A stretch of 64,000 bases of DNA. It comes from an uncultured Erysipelotrichaceae bacterium (GTDB taxonomy: Bacteria > Bacillota_I > Bacilli_A > RFN20 > CAG-826). Positions 14,972-24,228 of this stretch are shown piece after piece. The position numbers and the translations under genes were made by a program. The DNA lies in contig CADCDA010000001.1 in assembly GCA_902800025.1 (NCBI GenBank), forward strand, positions 1-64,000, read 5' to 3'. How positions within the stretch are numbered: the first letter of the stretch is position 1; every line of letters begins with the position of its first letter. The notes under the pieces are model-generated. The model worked only from the letters and a program-made list of their open reading frames with translations, was not told the origin of the DNA and ran no database searches.

Positions 14972-15838
14972 ATGGCACCAGTAAATCATGGTTATCGTAA
15001 AGAAGATGAAATGAAGACTTTTCTTAATAATAAAGTCGCAGGCACTCTCTCGCAAAATTTGCGCGAGCTTGTTATTAATCTATTTGGAGTCGTTGATCCA
15101 AATGGTGTGGTCTATTGCGAAGATGGTATTGACTTCACAAAACCAGACTTTGTACTTTCTTATCTTACTAAGAAACGGTATGTTTCTATGAAAAGCGGGA
15201 GAGCGGACATTTGTCACACTGAAATGGCCAATACTTTTATTCCTTTCTTAAGGTCTATCGGTGTTTCTGAGGAAACGTTAAGAACAATTCTTCTTCATCA
15301 TTATGGAGACGGGACAGTGAATGGTACTGGGAAGAAAAGATATGACAACCGACAAGTTTATGAATGGCTCAAAGACCGGATTAAAAAAGCTAATATAGAG
15401 CTAAATAATCTTGAGATTATTCATAGAGTATGTGACCGAGCGTTATTTCAAGGAGTCCGTGATGATGTCCCTCCAGCGGACGCGATTTATCACGGAGACT
15501 ACGAACACGGAAGTGTCGCTAGTCGAGTGCAAATCGAACTTTATCTTGACGATAAGAATTGGTTATATGCAGAAAACTTACATTGTGGTCCACTATTTAT
15601 AAGACCACACGCTCGATATGTTGATGTTGAAATTAAGAAAGAAATACAAAGGCAAAAGGTTGTCTTATACTGGCCAAATATGCCAAAAGATATCGCTTAT
15701 ATATCAAAACATTATAACGACTATATTCCTGAGAAATATATGGATATTGAGTGTGAGGATTCAAATGGAATATTAATGCAAAAGCCAAAGATTCCTAAAC
15801 GCGGTCTTTGGAGTTGGCTCAACAAGAAGAAATATTAG
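14972..15838 (+). CDS. conserved-looking protein of unknown function
   Basis: 288 residues, no signal peptide or TM segment, strong AGGAGG ribosome site. I recognise no family. The sequence is soluble and well structured in appearance, with many charged and aromatic residues and several His/Asp/Cys clusters (LLHHYGDGT, YHGDYEHGS, ENLHCGPLF, RPHARYVD) that could be catalytic or metal-binding. The C-terminus ends in a Trp-containing basic patch (RGLWSWLNKKKY). It is preceded by the two-copy palindromic element and a possible masking hairpin, suggesting tight regulation. It stands alone between an operon terminator and a tRNA cluster on the other strand. Confidence 0.75.
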   Translation: MAPVNHGYRKEDEMKTFLNNKVAGTLSQNLRELVINLFGVVDPNGVVYCEDGIDFTKPDFVLSYLTKKRYVSMKSGRADICHTEMANTFIPFLRSIGVSEETLRTILLHHYGDGTVNGTGKKRYDNRQVYEWLKDRIKKANIELNNLEIIHRVCDRALFQGVRDDVPPADAIYHGDYEHGSVASRVQIELYLDDKNWLYAENLHCGPLFIRPHARYVDVEIKKEIQRQKVVLYWPNMPKDIAYISKHYNDYIPEKYMDIECEDSNGILMQKPKIPKRGLWSWLNKKKY

Positions 15839-15857
15839 GTTAGAGTAGAAGGCCGCA

Positions 15858-15885
15858 TAAAAAAAGTAGTCTCATATGAGACTAC
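15858..15885 (-). terminator. terminator of the tRNA-Cys/Arg/Pro transcript
   Basis: A perfect 20-bp palindrome GTAGTCTCATATGAGACTAC (15866-15885) is followed on the minus strand by seven T, 16 nt after the tRNA-Pro 3' end. Confidence 0.88.
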
Positions 15886-15900
15886 ATAAATAGCAAATCC

Positions 15901-15977
15901 TGGTCGGGACGACAGGATTTGAACCTGCGGCCTTCTGCTCCCAAAGCAGACGCGATACCAAGCTACGCTACGTCCCG
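15901..15977 (-). tRNA. tRNA-Pro (TGG)
   Basis: 77 nt with CCA encoded. Acceptor CGGGACG/CGTCCCG, anticodon loop TTTGGGA (anticodon TGG) closed by TCTGC/GCAGA, T-arm GCAGG-TTCGAAT-CCTGT. Confidence 0.97.
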
Positions 15978-15982
15978 GACTC

Positions 15983-16060
15983 TGGCGCGCTAGATAAGAT
16001 TCGAACTCATGACCCCCACATTCGTAGTGTGATACTCTATCCAACTGAGCTACTAGCGCG
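15983..16060 (-). tRNA. tRNA-Arg (ACG)
   Basis: 78 nt with CCA encoded. Acceptor CGCGCTA/TAGCGCG, anticodon loop CTACGAA (anticodon ACG), T-loop TTCGAAT. The wobble A is normally deaminated to inosine by TadA. Confidence 0.96.
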
Positions 16061-16064
16061 TGGC

Positions 16065-16139
16065 TGGAGGTTCCAGACGGACTTGAACCATCGATTATTG
16101 AGTTGCAGTCAACTGCCTTACCAACTTGGCTATGGAACC
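16065..16139 (-). tRNA. tRNA-Cys (GCA)
   Basis: 75 nt with CCA encoded. Acceptor GGTTCCA/TGGAACC, anticodon loop CTGCAAC (GCA) closed by GTTGA/TCAAT, T-loop TTCAAGT. First of three tRNAs in tandem on the minus strand. Confidence 0.96.
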
Positions 16140-16194
16140 ATATCTGCAGCGATAAGTATTCTATCACTGCATATTTTTTCTTTCAATAAATTAT

Positions 16195-18075
16195 TTATTT
16201 ATTTTCTATTCTCTTTTTATGAATAGATTTTTTAAGACTGCTATTAACAACAAAGTAGATAACAATTCCAACAATTCCAGCGAGGATAATAGAGAATAAG
16301 ATTATCGCCCACACTGGAAGAGGATTACTCTTAAAGTTTTCCCACATCTTCATGACGTATTTGTTGTTTTCGCCATAATCTCTCATGACGGCGCATCTAA
16401 CGATTGTTGCTTCATCAGGATATTGGCAGAAGAATTGTCTACCAACTGAGATGTTTTGATGGACGTCTCCTTCTTGATGTGAATATGGAAGATAACAATC
16501 ACTATAGAAGATTGTATCTACTCCTTGTTCATAATCGCCAGCAGGATCAAGGGTGTTTTCAAAGAAATAAGATAAATCGACAGCTTCTAATTTATCAGGA
16601 TCACCATTTGGTAAAGCTGCGAGTTCATCAACGATAGAAAGGTCGCTGTATTTCTTTTGAACTTCATTAATATTACCTTCTCCATCTTCTTCTTCGATCA
16701 TGAGAGGTAATAAATCATCTATAGATGCTGGTTCTTCTTCCTCAGAATAATAGAGAAGTTCATCATCTCTAGAAGCATCATGAGTGCCGCTGATGAAATC
16801 AGGATAATCAATAGCGATGATTTCTTCACTTACTTCATTATATGAATAGACTTGGAATTCTTCATCGACATAGATTTCTTCTGTTCTGATGTCATACCAA
16901 TCGCGAACGAGCTCAAGAATCGAATCACCTGCAACAAAGGAAGTATATCCTGTGTAATTCATGTTTTGAGCAGCGTTAACTGGATCGGAGAGGAAATTAA
17001 GGAACATATGCGCTAGTTCGTATTGGTCATCACTACGAGCACAGTTTGGCATAACCCAAACATCCATCCAAAGATTGGATCCCAATTCTGGAACAGAATA
17101 ATATAACTCAACTTCTTCGCTAACTTGAGTTAAGTCTTCACCTTGGTCCATTGAATAAACAGCGTCACCACTCCAAGCGAAGTTCACGCCAATTTTCTTA
17201 GTGATGATATCTTGTTTACCACTATCGACTTCTAGACCAAAGACGTTTTCCTTAAGAGCGTCTAAAGACACTTTAACTTCGTTGACTGATTTTTCATCAC
17301 AACGGTTGAAGATTTCTGCGAATTTATTTCTATATTCTTCTAGAGTTAATGTTCCAGCATTATATTTATCTTGAATATCTTGGAATTCATCTCTATATGT
17401 ATATAAAACTCCTAAAGCGTATGTATCACGCATTGAGTTTTTAACAGAGATTGTTCCTTTATATTTTGGATTCCATAAAGCTTCAAGAGATTGCATGTCT
17501 TCAATAACTTCTTCCGGATCTAATCCATTAAATCCAGGATATGAAGGATTAAATAATATACCTAGTGTTCCCCACATATATCCAACTGCATAATCTGCTA
17601 AATAGACATCTGGGTTTTCAAATTGAGGCGCTTTAATCGCGTCTAAAGTGTTTTTCACACTCCCGCTTGCGTAATCCTCGTAATTAGGAATTTCACATCC
17701 ATTTTGATATAAAGGGACCGCCATCTTGCCAGAGACAATCTTTTGGGCCATATAATCGGAAACGTTCATTAAATCATATAGCGATTTTCCGGTTTGAAGT
17801 TCACTATAAAGTGTTTCGTTCGTGTCACTTGTATCGTAAATGACTTTGACCCCACTATAACCTTTCGCTTTAGCAAAGGCTTGAACTTCTTCGCTTTTTT
17901 CAAATTGAACAACCATATCTTCTGGATCACTTGGATCTTCTTGAAGATAGATATAGTCTTCACTATTGATAACTCTTAATAAAAGAACGTTATCACCACT
18001 GGAGCAGCTTGTTAGTCCACTAGAAGCGGCAAAGATAAGGGGTGCAATCGCAAACCATTTAAGTTTCTTATTCAT
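16195..18075 (-). CDS. potD: spermidine/putrescine-binding lipoprotein PotD, enlarged and C-terminally membrane-anchored
   Basis: 626 residues against about 350 for typical PotD. Signal peptide with lipobox LTSC (Cys24). A type-1 periplasmic polyamine-binding fold occupies roughly 30-400 (YDTSDTNETLYSELQTG, GILFNPSYPG, FAWSGDAVYSMDQG, ELGSNLWMDVWVMPN). An acidic, approximately 140-residue stretch (about 430-570) is rich in Asp/Glu. A C-terminal TM helix (about 594-616) and a basic tail end the protein. It captures polyamines for PotABC. The start overlaps the potC stop by one base (TAATG), so it is translationally coupled as the last gene of potABCD. Having both a lipid anchor and a TM anchor is unusual. 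Confidence 0.9.
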   Translation of the reverse strand: MNKKLKWFAIAPLIFAASSGLTSCSSGDNVLLLRVINSEDYIYLQEDPSDPEDMVVQFEKSEEVQAFAKAKGYSGVKVIYDTSDTNETLYSELQTGKSLYDLMNVSDYMAQKIVSGKMAVPLYQNGCEIPNYEDYASGSVKNTLDAIKAPQFENPDVYLADYAVGYMWGTLGILFNPSYPGFNGLDPEEVIEDMQSLEALWNPKYKGTISVKNSMRDTYALGVLYTYRDEFQDIQDKYNAGTLTLEEYRNKFAEIFNRCDEKSVNEVKVSLDALKENVFGLEVDSGKQDIITKKIGVNFAWSGDAVYSMDQGEDLTQVSEEVELYYSVPELGSNLWMDVWVMPNCARSDDQYELAHMFLNFLSDPVNAAQNMNYTGYTSFVAGDSILELVRDWYDIRTEEIYVDEEFQVYSYNEVSEEIIAIDYPDFISGTHDASRDDELLYYSEEEEPASIDDLLPLMIEEEDGEGNINEVQKKYSDLSIVDELAALPNGDPDKLEAVDLSYFFENTLDPAGDYEQGVDTIFYSDCYLPYSHQEGDVHQNISVGRQFFCQYPDEATIVRCAVMRDYGENNKYVMKMWENFKSNPLPVWAIILFSIILAGIVGIVIYFVVNSSLKKSIHKKRIENK

Positions 18076-18911
18076 TAGAATGCCCTCCTTACTCTTATTT
18101 TTTTAGCTTGTTGATTACGATAAATCGTAACACCAATAACAGCGAGAATAACGATAACAAATAAAACAGTTGTTAACGCTCTCATTTCTGGTGGAATTGG
18201 TCCTTTTTTAATTTTGGCTTGAACCAAAGTGGATAATGTTTCAATTTTCTTATCTCCAGAGAGTAAACCGCTACCACGAGTAAAGGCGGTAACAATGAAA
18301 TCATCTAAAGATAATGTGATTGATAATAAGAATCCAGATAAGACGCCTGGCATAATTTCAGGGACGACAACCTTGCCAAGAGCTTGACTTGGAGAAGCAC
18401 CTAAATCTAATGCGGCCTCATATAAACTTGGATCCATTTGTTGTAATTTTGGTTTAACAGAGGTGTAAACGAATGGAATTGATAAACAAACGTGACCAAT
18501 AAGTAATGTCCAGAAAGAGAACATATAAGTATTGATGATGTTACCAATAAAGACAAACATCACTGTTAAGGAGAAAGCGACGACGATTTCAGCATTAACA
18601 ACAGGGATTTGTGTCGCTAAATCAATCGCGTTTCTCATTCTTTTCTTAGAATAATACGCACCAACAGCGCCTAAAGAACCTAAAATGGTTGCCACTAACG
18701 ACGATGAAATAGCGATAATAACAGTATTTGCTAAAGCAGTCATAATCTCTGCGCTTTGGAATAAACGTGGGAATAAATTGAAAGAGAATCCAGTCCATTC
18801 ACCAACGTTTGTGGCTTCAGTAAATGAGAAAGCAATTAAAACGAGAACTGGCAAATACATTAAGATGAGGATAAGCCAGATATAGCATTGACCAAAGATT
18901 TTCTTTACCAT
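18075..18911 (-). CDS. potC: polyamine ABC transporter permease PotC
   Basis: 278 residues, six TM helices, with the binding-protein-dependent permease (BPD_transp_1) EAA loop near 175-195 (EAALDLGASPSQALGKVVVPEIMPGV). It forms the channel with PotB in the membrane. Its start overlaps the potB stop by 7 nt and its stop overlaps the potD start. The order potA-B-C-D matches the classical spermidine/putrescine operon, which distinguishes it from other permeases of the family. Confidence 0.95.
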   Translation of the reverse strand: MVKKIFGQCYIWLILILMYLPVLVLIAFSFTEATNVGEWTGFSFNLFPRLFQSAEIMTALANTVIIAISSSLVATILGSLGAVGAYYSKKRMRNAIDLATQIPVVNAEIVVAFSLTVMFVFIGNIINTYMFSFWTLLIGHVCLSIPFVYTSVKPKLQQMDPSLYEAALDLGASPSQALGKVVVPEIMPGVLSGFLLSITLSLDDFIVTAFTRGSGLLSGDKKIETLSTLVQAKIKKGPIPPEMRALTTVLFVIVILAVIGVTIYRNQQAKKIRVRRAF

Positions 18912-19750
18912 GATGTTCCAGCCTCCTTCTCATCGTCTTTACCGAATTTTTGGGAGATAAACATTGCTACTGCAATGAATAGCAACATAATTAACGCCAT
19001 GAAAGAACCATCGTTCCACGCTTTATTTGTAAATTCGAGTTCGATGTAATTACCAAATAATGTAATCTTGCCTTCTGATAAGACATCAGAGATGACATAG
19101 CTAGACATTGTTGGCATAAATGTCATTAAGCAAGCAGAAACAATACCTGGAACTGCTTGAGGAATAATATTTTTGAAGAACACTTGTGTTGGGTTTGCTC
19201 CTAAATCACGAGCGGCTTCAATTTGAGATTTATCAAGTTTTGTCATTGTTGTGTATAAAGGCAAAATAACAAATGGTAAATAGTTTTGAACCATACCGAT
19301 AATGGTTGCTAGATAAGGGTGAGTACCACCATTAATACCAAACCATGTTAATAAATCTCTTGTCGCACCGGTTCTTAAGACGAAGTTGATCCACATAGGA
19401 GCAACAAACAAAGTAACAAGAACCGCGTTTTTATTGACTTGTTTATCCGCTAAAAAGAAAGCGAGAGGGAAGCCAATCAACAAACAAATTAATGTTGTAA
19501 TAGTTGCGATAAATAATGAGACAAAGAGAACATTAATCTTACTCGGATCAGTAAAGAAATTAATGAATGGCTGTCCACTTAATACGATATGAGTGGTATT
19601 AGTGGCCGCATCATATACTTCATTTGTTATCGCATAAAAGACAATGATTAAGATAGGTGCAAAAATGAAGAGGATGAAGAAGACAATATATGGAATACAA
19701 AGATATTTTCTTTGTAAAGTGAAGAAACGCTTCACCTTATTGGACTTCAT
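18905..19750 (-). CDS. potB: polyamine ABC transporter permease PotB
   Basis: 281 residues, six TM helices. The EAA motif ([28 protein letters not shown]) couples it to the PotA ATPase. The N-terminal region [22 protein letters not shown] is typical of PotB-type permeases. The start lies 14 nt inside the end of potA, so translation is coupled. It pairs with PotC in the import of spermidine/putrescine. Confidence 0.95.
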   Translation of the reverse strand: MKSNKVKRFFTLQRKYLCIPYIVFFILFIFAPILIIVFYAITNEVYDAATNTTHIVLSGQPFINFFTDPSKINVLFVSLFIATITTLICLLIGFPLAFFLADKQVNKNAVLVTLFVAPMWINFVLRTGATRDLLTWFGINGGTHPYLATIIGMVQNYLPFVILPLYTTMTKLDKSQIEAARDLGANPTQVFFKNIIPQAVPGIVSACLMTFMPTMSSYVISDVLSEGKITLFGNYIELEFTNKAWNDGSFMALIMLLFIAVAMFISQKFGKDDEKEAGTSW

Positions 19751-21266
19751 ATTTATTTAAATCACCTTTCAAAGTTAAGCGAATCTTGCTTGGCTCAACG
19801 ATAACTGAAACAAGGTCTCCTTCATTCCAAGTATCATCAGTAGCAAGAATATAGTCTTCTTCTTCTGCGGTTCTGACTAAGACTGCATAGTGGTCACCTT
19901 TATAAATGGTTTCAACAACAGTGCCATTGACATTGCCTTTATCATGTCCATCAACAATTTGAACATCGGTAAAATCAATAGAGGCGATCACGTCCGCGTC
20001 ATCTAAGTCATATTTTTTGCCATCTGCACCGATGAGATATAAATCATCATCGACATGGCTACCTTTAAGTAATTGAGTAATATCAACATCGAACTCACCA
20101 TCCGCGATGATAAGTTTGTTATTCTTATCAATCCAAGCTTCTGGATAAACGTTCTCTGTAGAACTTCTTTTCATAATTTGAATATTTGCTGGTTCGACAT
20201 CGATATAGACTTCTGAATCTAATTCATAGTCTTTTGTGGATTGGGTAACGATTTCAGACTTGCCCATAATTAATACGTATTCATAATGAATACCTTTAAA
20301 TATTTTGGTAACGATTTTGCCTTTGAGTCTACTATCGTCACTCTTACCCTTAATGACAGTCATTTCAACGTCTTCTGGACGGACAACGACATCGACTTTT
20401 TCATTAAGTGGGAAATCATCGACACAATCAAAGACATGGTTTAAGAACTTAACTTTAAGTTTGCCTACCATTGTCGCGTTATAAATATTGCTTTCACCGA
20501 TAAAGTTAGCAACGAAAGCGTTAACTGGTTCGTTATAAATGTCGATTGGATTACCAACTTGTTGAATAACTCCATCTTTCATAACGACAATCGTGTCACT
20601 CATGGTCAAAGCTTCTTCTTGGTCGTGTGTAACATAAATAAAGGTAATGCCAATTTTCTTGTGCATATCCTTTAATTCGAGTTGCATCTCTTTTCTCATC
20701 TTGAGGTCTAATGCACCTAAAGGTTCATCTAAAAGAAGAATCTCTGGTTCGTTAACAATTGCTCTTGCGATTGCAACACGTTGTTGTTGTCCACCTGATA
20801 AAGTGGAAATATCACGGTTTTCAAGATCTTCTAAATCAATAATTTTAAGCGCACGCATGACTTTCTCGTCTATCTCTTCACGAGTATAATGACGATACTT
20901 AGTGACGGTTTCGCCTTTCTTATTAGTGACTTCATAAGGAATCTTCTTAAGTTTCAAACCGAAAGCAACGTTATCATAGACATCTAAATGTGGGAATAAC
21001 GCATAACGTTGGAAGACTGTGTTAATTGGTCTTTTGTGTGGAGGAATTCTAGTGATATCCTCACCATTTAATAAAATTTGTCCGCTGGTTGGAGTCTCAA
21101 AGCCTGCGATCATACGGAGCGTTGTGGTCTTTCCACAACCTGATGGTCCTAAGAATGTAACGAATTCACCCTTAGTAATGTCAAGGTTAAAATCATCGAC
21201 GACGGTATTGTTGCCAAATGATTTGGTCACACCTTGAAGTGAGATAATATAGTTTTTGTCTGCCAT
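19737..21266 (-). CDS. potA: polyamine ABC transporter ATPase PotA with extra C-terminal domain
   Basis: 509 residues, longer than the usual 360-380. The ABC domain has Walker [10 protein letters not shown], signature LSGGQQQ, Walker [13 protein letters not shown] and switch His (VTHDQEEA). A short insertion lies near 115-145 ([15 protein letters not shown]). A first TOBE domain lies at about 285-370. A second TOBE-like unit ([20 protein letters not shown]) occupies about 440-505. ATP hydrolysis drives uptake through PotBC. First gene of potABCD. The duplicated regulatory region may add substrate or ion sensing; that is inference. Confidence 0.95.
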   Translation of the reverse strand: MADKNYIISLQGVTKSFGNNTVVDDFNLDITKGEFVTFLGPSGCGKTTTLRMIAGFETPTSGQILLNGEDITRIPPHKRPINTVFQRYALFPHLDVYDNVAFGLKLKKIPYEVTNKKGETVTKYRHYTREEIDEKVMRALKIIDLEDLENRDISTLSGGQQQRVAIARAIVNEPEILLLDEPLGALDLKMRKEMQLELKDMHKKIGITFIYVTHDQEEALTMSDTIVVMKDGVIQQVGNPIDIYNEPVNAFVANFIGESNIYNATMVGKLKVKFLNHVFDCVDDFPLNEKVDVVVRPEDVEMTVIKGKSDDSRLKGKIVTKIFKGIHYEYVLIMGKSEIVTQSTKDYELDSEVYIDVEPANIQIMKRSSTENVYPEAWIDKNNKLIIADGEFDVDITQLLKGSHVDDDLYLIGADGKKYDLDDADVIASIDFTDVQIVDGHDKGNVNGTVVETIYKGDHYAVLVRTAEEEDYILATDDTWNEGDLVSVIVEPSKIRLTLKGDLNKYEVQ

Positions 21267-21483
21267 AATGTATCCCTAACCTTTCAAAAAACGAGTGAGA
21301 ATATTTATTCAATATTTCGCGAAAAAATATATATGAAAAAATATCAAAAAACAAACAAAAATTTTTCTAACTTTTTCCAAATCGAGTTTTTGAAAGAGCA
21401 GTTTTCAACTTTTTTCTTGATACAGTCTAATTTTATTCAATTTGAAAAAAATCAAAAAAACATGAGAATTTTTATCGTATTTT

Positions 21484-21512
21484 TTGACTAAAAAACCGAC
21501 AGGAATTATACT
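21484..21512 (+). promoter_or_regulatory. sigma-70-type promoter of the 21537 lipoprotein gene
   Basis: TTGACT (21484-21489), 17-bp spacer, TATACT (21507-21512), 24 bp before the start codon. The remaining 264-bp gap to potA is A/T-rich without other recognised features. Confidence 0.8.
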
Positions 21513-21536
21513 TAATAAAAACGTGAGAGATTGCTG

Positions 21537-22598
21537 ATGAAAAAATCGTTATTATTTCTGCTAGTTCCTGCTCTCCTATTCAGCGTTACTGGATGTAATA
21601 AATCTAGTGCTTCTGGAAAGGTTTTTTTGGAATTTGGAAAAGTTCACACTTCTGAATCAGTTTTAGTGGACGAAATCGATTATGACACTCTTACAAGTTG
21701 GATTAATCATAACAACTCTTTCGCTCTTGCTGTATCAAATGAAGGATGCTCATGTTGGGAAGGGTTCCAGCCAATTCTTGCAGCCTTTAACTATAAATAT
21801 AATTTAGATATAAAGCAGATTCCTGTTAAAGAACTCAATGTTGAAGGAAGAGATAAATTTGGACTATACACAGTTGCAGTTGATTCACCATTCCTTGCTT
21901 TCTTCTCTAATGGAGTGCTAGTTAGACAAGCAATGTATGGAGGAAATAAAGAATATTCAAAAATTTTCACTGATAGAAGCGGAAAAGAATTAGAAAAATT
22001 CTTCTTTGAAAATGCATATCTTCCAAAAATGCTTTATGTCGAAAAAGACACGCTTGATGGTTATATCTCAGAAAATAAAGAATTCAATCTATATGTCGCT
22101 AGAACCGGATGTGGGGATTGCGCTACAGTTAATGAAACAATGTTAAGAGATTGGAATAAAACCACTGTATCAGTTGATGAACCTTTATATGTCTTTGATA
22201 TCGCTCCTTACTACCAAACAGAGGAATATCAAAGTATCAAAGATACTTATGGATTAAGTGAAGCCAATAATAAAGACTTTGGGTACTCAACTGGAATGGT
22301 CCCTACCTTCCAGCATCGTAAAGGATCTGAAGTTAAAGATATGGCGGTTATCCTTAATGATGGAGTATATGAAGATGGAAGAACAATGAAATCATATTAT
22401 ACATCCACAAGAGTAGGCAAAATGGCGTTCTTAAAAGACACTGGAAACGAATACGTCTATGAAGGAAAGAAATTAAGTAACGATCAAATTGATCAGGTCA
22501 CATATCAAGGTCAAACTTATGTGTTCATCAAAAAGGAAGCACATATTGAATTCCACACTCCAATATTAAATCGATTCTTAAATACTTATGTAAAATAA
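21537..22598 (+). CDS. lipoprotein with two thioredoxin-like segments
   Basis: 353 residues from ATG 21537 (an upstream in-frame TTG at 21531 is less likely). Signal peptide MKKSLLFLLVPALLFSVTGC, lipobox Cys20. Two segments look like thioredoxin folds: the first with SNEGCSCWEGFQPILAAFNYKYNLDIKQIPV, the second with VARTGCGDCATVNETMLRDWN. Each has a beta strand, a C-x-C or C-x-x-C at the helix start and an alpha helix. CGDC resembles redox-active thioredoxin-fold sites. The protein is probably tethered outside the membrane and involved in thiol exchange. No DsbD-type partner is nearby. It has its own promoter and terminator. Confidence 0.8.
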   Translation: MKKSLLFLLVPALLFSVTGCNKSSASGKVFLEFGKVHTSESVLVDEIDYDTLTSWINHNNSFALAVSNEGCSCWEGFQPILAAFNYKYNLDIKQIPVKELNVEGRDKFGLYTVAVDSPFLAFFSNGVLVRQAMYGGNKEYSKIFTDRSGKELEKFFFENAYLPKMLYVEKDTLDGYISENKEFNLYVARTGCGDCATVNETMLRDWNKTTVSVDEPLYVFDIAPYYQTEEYQSIKDTYGLSEANNKDFGYSTGMVPTFQHRKGSEVKDMAVILNDGVYEDGRTMKSYYTSTRVGKMAFLKDTGNEYVYEGKKLSNDQIDQVTYQGQTYVFIKKEAHIEFHTPILNRFLNTYVK

Positions 22599-22600
22599 AG

Positions 22601-22620
22601 CTGGCTATAAGCCAGTTTTA
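22601..22620. terminator. shared terminator between convergent genes
   Basis: CTGGC-TATAA-GCCAG followed by T-runs on both strands. It serves the plus-strand lipoprotein and the minus-strand adenosine deaminase. Confidence 0.85.
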
Positions 22621-23622
22621 TTGTTCGATAATTTTGTTATAGAAGTTATCTAGTTTTTTGTCCATCTCTGCAGTTAACTTGAATCTTAACTCTGGAGAGA
22701 TAAACGCTGCTTCTAACGAATTCATTAATAAGTGACGAACCTCAAACTTTGTGAGTTTGAATGTTTTAAATAAGTGACGATACTCTTTTAAGACATCTGT
22801 GTTACTCACTGTCATATTATCTGAATTAATAGTTACTAAAATTCCATAACGATAAAATTCTCTAAGCGGCATCGCTTCATAGTTAGGAATCGATGTCGTT
22901 TGCAAGTTACTTGTAGGACAAAATTCAAAAGCGATTCTATCTTCGGTTACTTTTCTGATATTTTCTCTAGTTAAGTCTAGGTGAACACCATGTCCAATAC
23001 GTTTTGCATGTAATAAATTAATAGCTCTCATGACTTCATCACTGCCACACGCTTCACCAGCGTGAATAATGATATTAGCCCCACCATCTTTAGCTTCATC
23101 AAATAATTCCTTATAGAAGTCACCAGTATGGAAAGCTTCTGGACCCGCTAAATCAAGGCAAACAACCTTTTGATCCTTGTACTTAATCGCTAATTTAACC
23201 GTTTCCCTATTTGTTTTATAGTCTGCTTGACGCATACAACATAAGATTAAATTCACATCAAAGTTCTCTTTTCCTTTAAGTGCGCTTTTTAATCCTGCTA
23301 GAGCAGAAATCACCGCGTCTTCTTGACTCATTCCCTTTTTTGTGTGTAGTTGAGGAGCAAAACGAATTTCTACATAAATATAGCCCATATCATAGAGTCT
23401 ATTAACCAGGCTTTTTGTCACATAGGCGATAGACATTTCATCTTGAAGCAATGATAAAGGTAGGTCAAATCTTTCAAGGTATTCTTCTAAACTCTTACAA
23501 TCATTTGGAACATAAACATTTTTAGGAAAATCACTCCCTAAATCAATATGATTACGCTCGGCTAAAAACTTAAAATCTTCTAATGATAATGAACCATCGA
23601 GGTGTAAATGTAAATCAATCAT
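22618..23622 (-). CDS. add: adenosine deaminase
   Basis: 334 residues from the ATG at 23622, which has GGAG six bases upstream; an in-frame TTG at 23634 is an alternative. Zinc ligands are in MIDLHLHLDGS (His4, His6) and in RIGHGVH; the catalytic Glu is in IIHAGEACG and the late Asp in TINSDN. It deaminates adenosine (and deoxyadenosine) to inosine in purine salvage. Monocistronic. deoC and SurE in the same window also act on nucleosides/nucleotides. Confidence 0.94.
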   Translation of the reverse strand: MIDLHLHLDGSLSLEDFKFLAERNHIDLGSDFPKNVYVPNDCKSLEEYLERFDLPLSLLQDEMSIAYVTKSLVNRLYDMGYIYVEIRFAPQLHTKKGMSQEDAVISALAGLKSALKGKENFDVNLILCCMRQADYKTNRETVKLAIKYKDQKVVCLDLAGPEAFHTGDFYKELFDEAKDGGANIIIHAGEACGSDEVMRAINLLHAKRIGHGVHLDLTRENIRKVTEDRIAFEFCPTSNLQTTSIPNYEAMPLREFYRYGILVTINSDNMTVSNTDVLKEYRHLFKTFKLTKFEVRHLLMNSLEAAFISPELRFKLTAEMDKKLDNFYNKIIEQ

Positions 23623-23712
23623 ATTTATCTCCAAAACAAGTATATCACAAAAATCTATTTTAAAATGATATCGTTTGAATTAAAATTTAAACGAAAGGAC
23701 TATAAATAAGTT

Positions 23713-24165
23713 ATGTGTAAGAAAGATCCAAATAAAAAAGGTTTCTTTGCCGAATTTAAAGAATTCATTACTCGTGGTAATGTCATCGACATGGCCGTTG
23801 GTGTTATCATCGGTGGTGCGTTCACCGCGATTGTTACCGCGTTAACATCTGGAATTCTTCAACCAGTCATCAACTATCTCATTGGCTTAATCATGGGTGA
23901 CGCAAGCTTAGAAGCATGCAGAACAATCCTTGGTACACCAGTTTATACAACCAATGATTTAGGCGAAAAGGTTGTTGATTGGGCAAAGACCAACTACATC
24001 GATTGGGGAACATTCATCTCCGCGATCATCAACTTCTTATTAGTCGCTCTCATTCTCTTCCTTATCATCAAGGCAATTAACAGAGTCCACCAAGCTGGAC
24101 AAGAAGCCAAAGCCAAATTAGAAGAGAAAGTCGAAGGCGAGAAAAAAGAAGAGAAAAAAGAATAA
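23713..24165 (+). CDS. mscL: large-conductance mechanosensitive channel
   Basis: 150 residues. The first TM helix and pore region FITRGNVIDMAVGVIIGGAFTAIV are characteristic of MscL, and a second TM helix lies at about 96-118 (FISAIINFLLVALILFLIIKAIN). The C-terminal bundle is lysine/glutamate-rich. The homopentamer opens under membrane tension to release solutes on osmotic downshock. It has its own terminator and is not part of an operon. Confidence 0.97.
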   Translation: MCKKDPNKKGFFAEFKEFITRGNVIDMAVGVIIGGAFTAIVTALTSGILQPVINYLIGLIMGDASLEACRTILGTPVYTTNDLGEKVVDWAKTNYIDWGTFISAIINFLLVALILFLIIKAINRVHQAGQEAKAKLEEKVEGEKKEEKKE

Positions 24166-24182
24166 TCTTTGATTATCAAATA

Positions 24183-24222
24183 AAAGGTACCCACCATTTA
24201 GGAAAGGGTACCTTTATTTTTG
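24183..24222 (+). terminator. terminator of mscL
   Basis: AAAGGTACCC (24183-24192) pairs with GGGTACCTTT (24206-24215), followed by a T-rich run. Confidence 0.9.
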
Positions 24223-24228
24223 TTTCAA

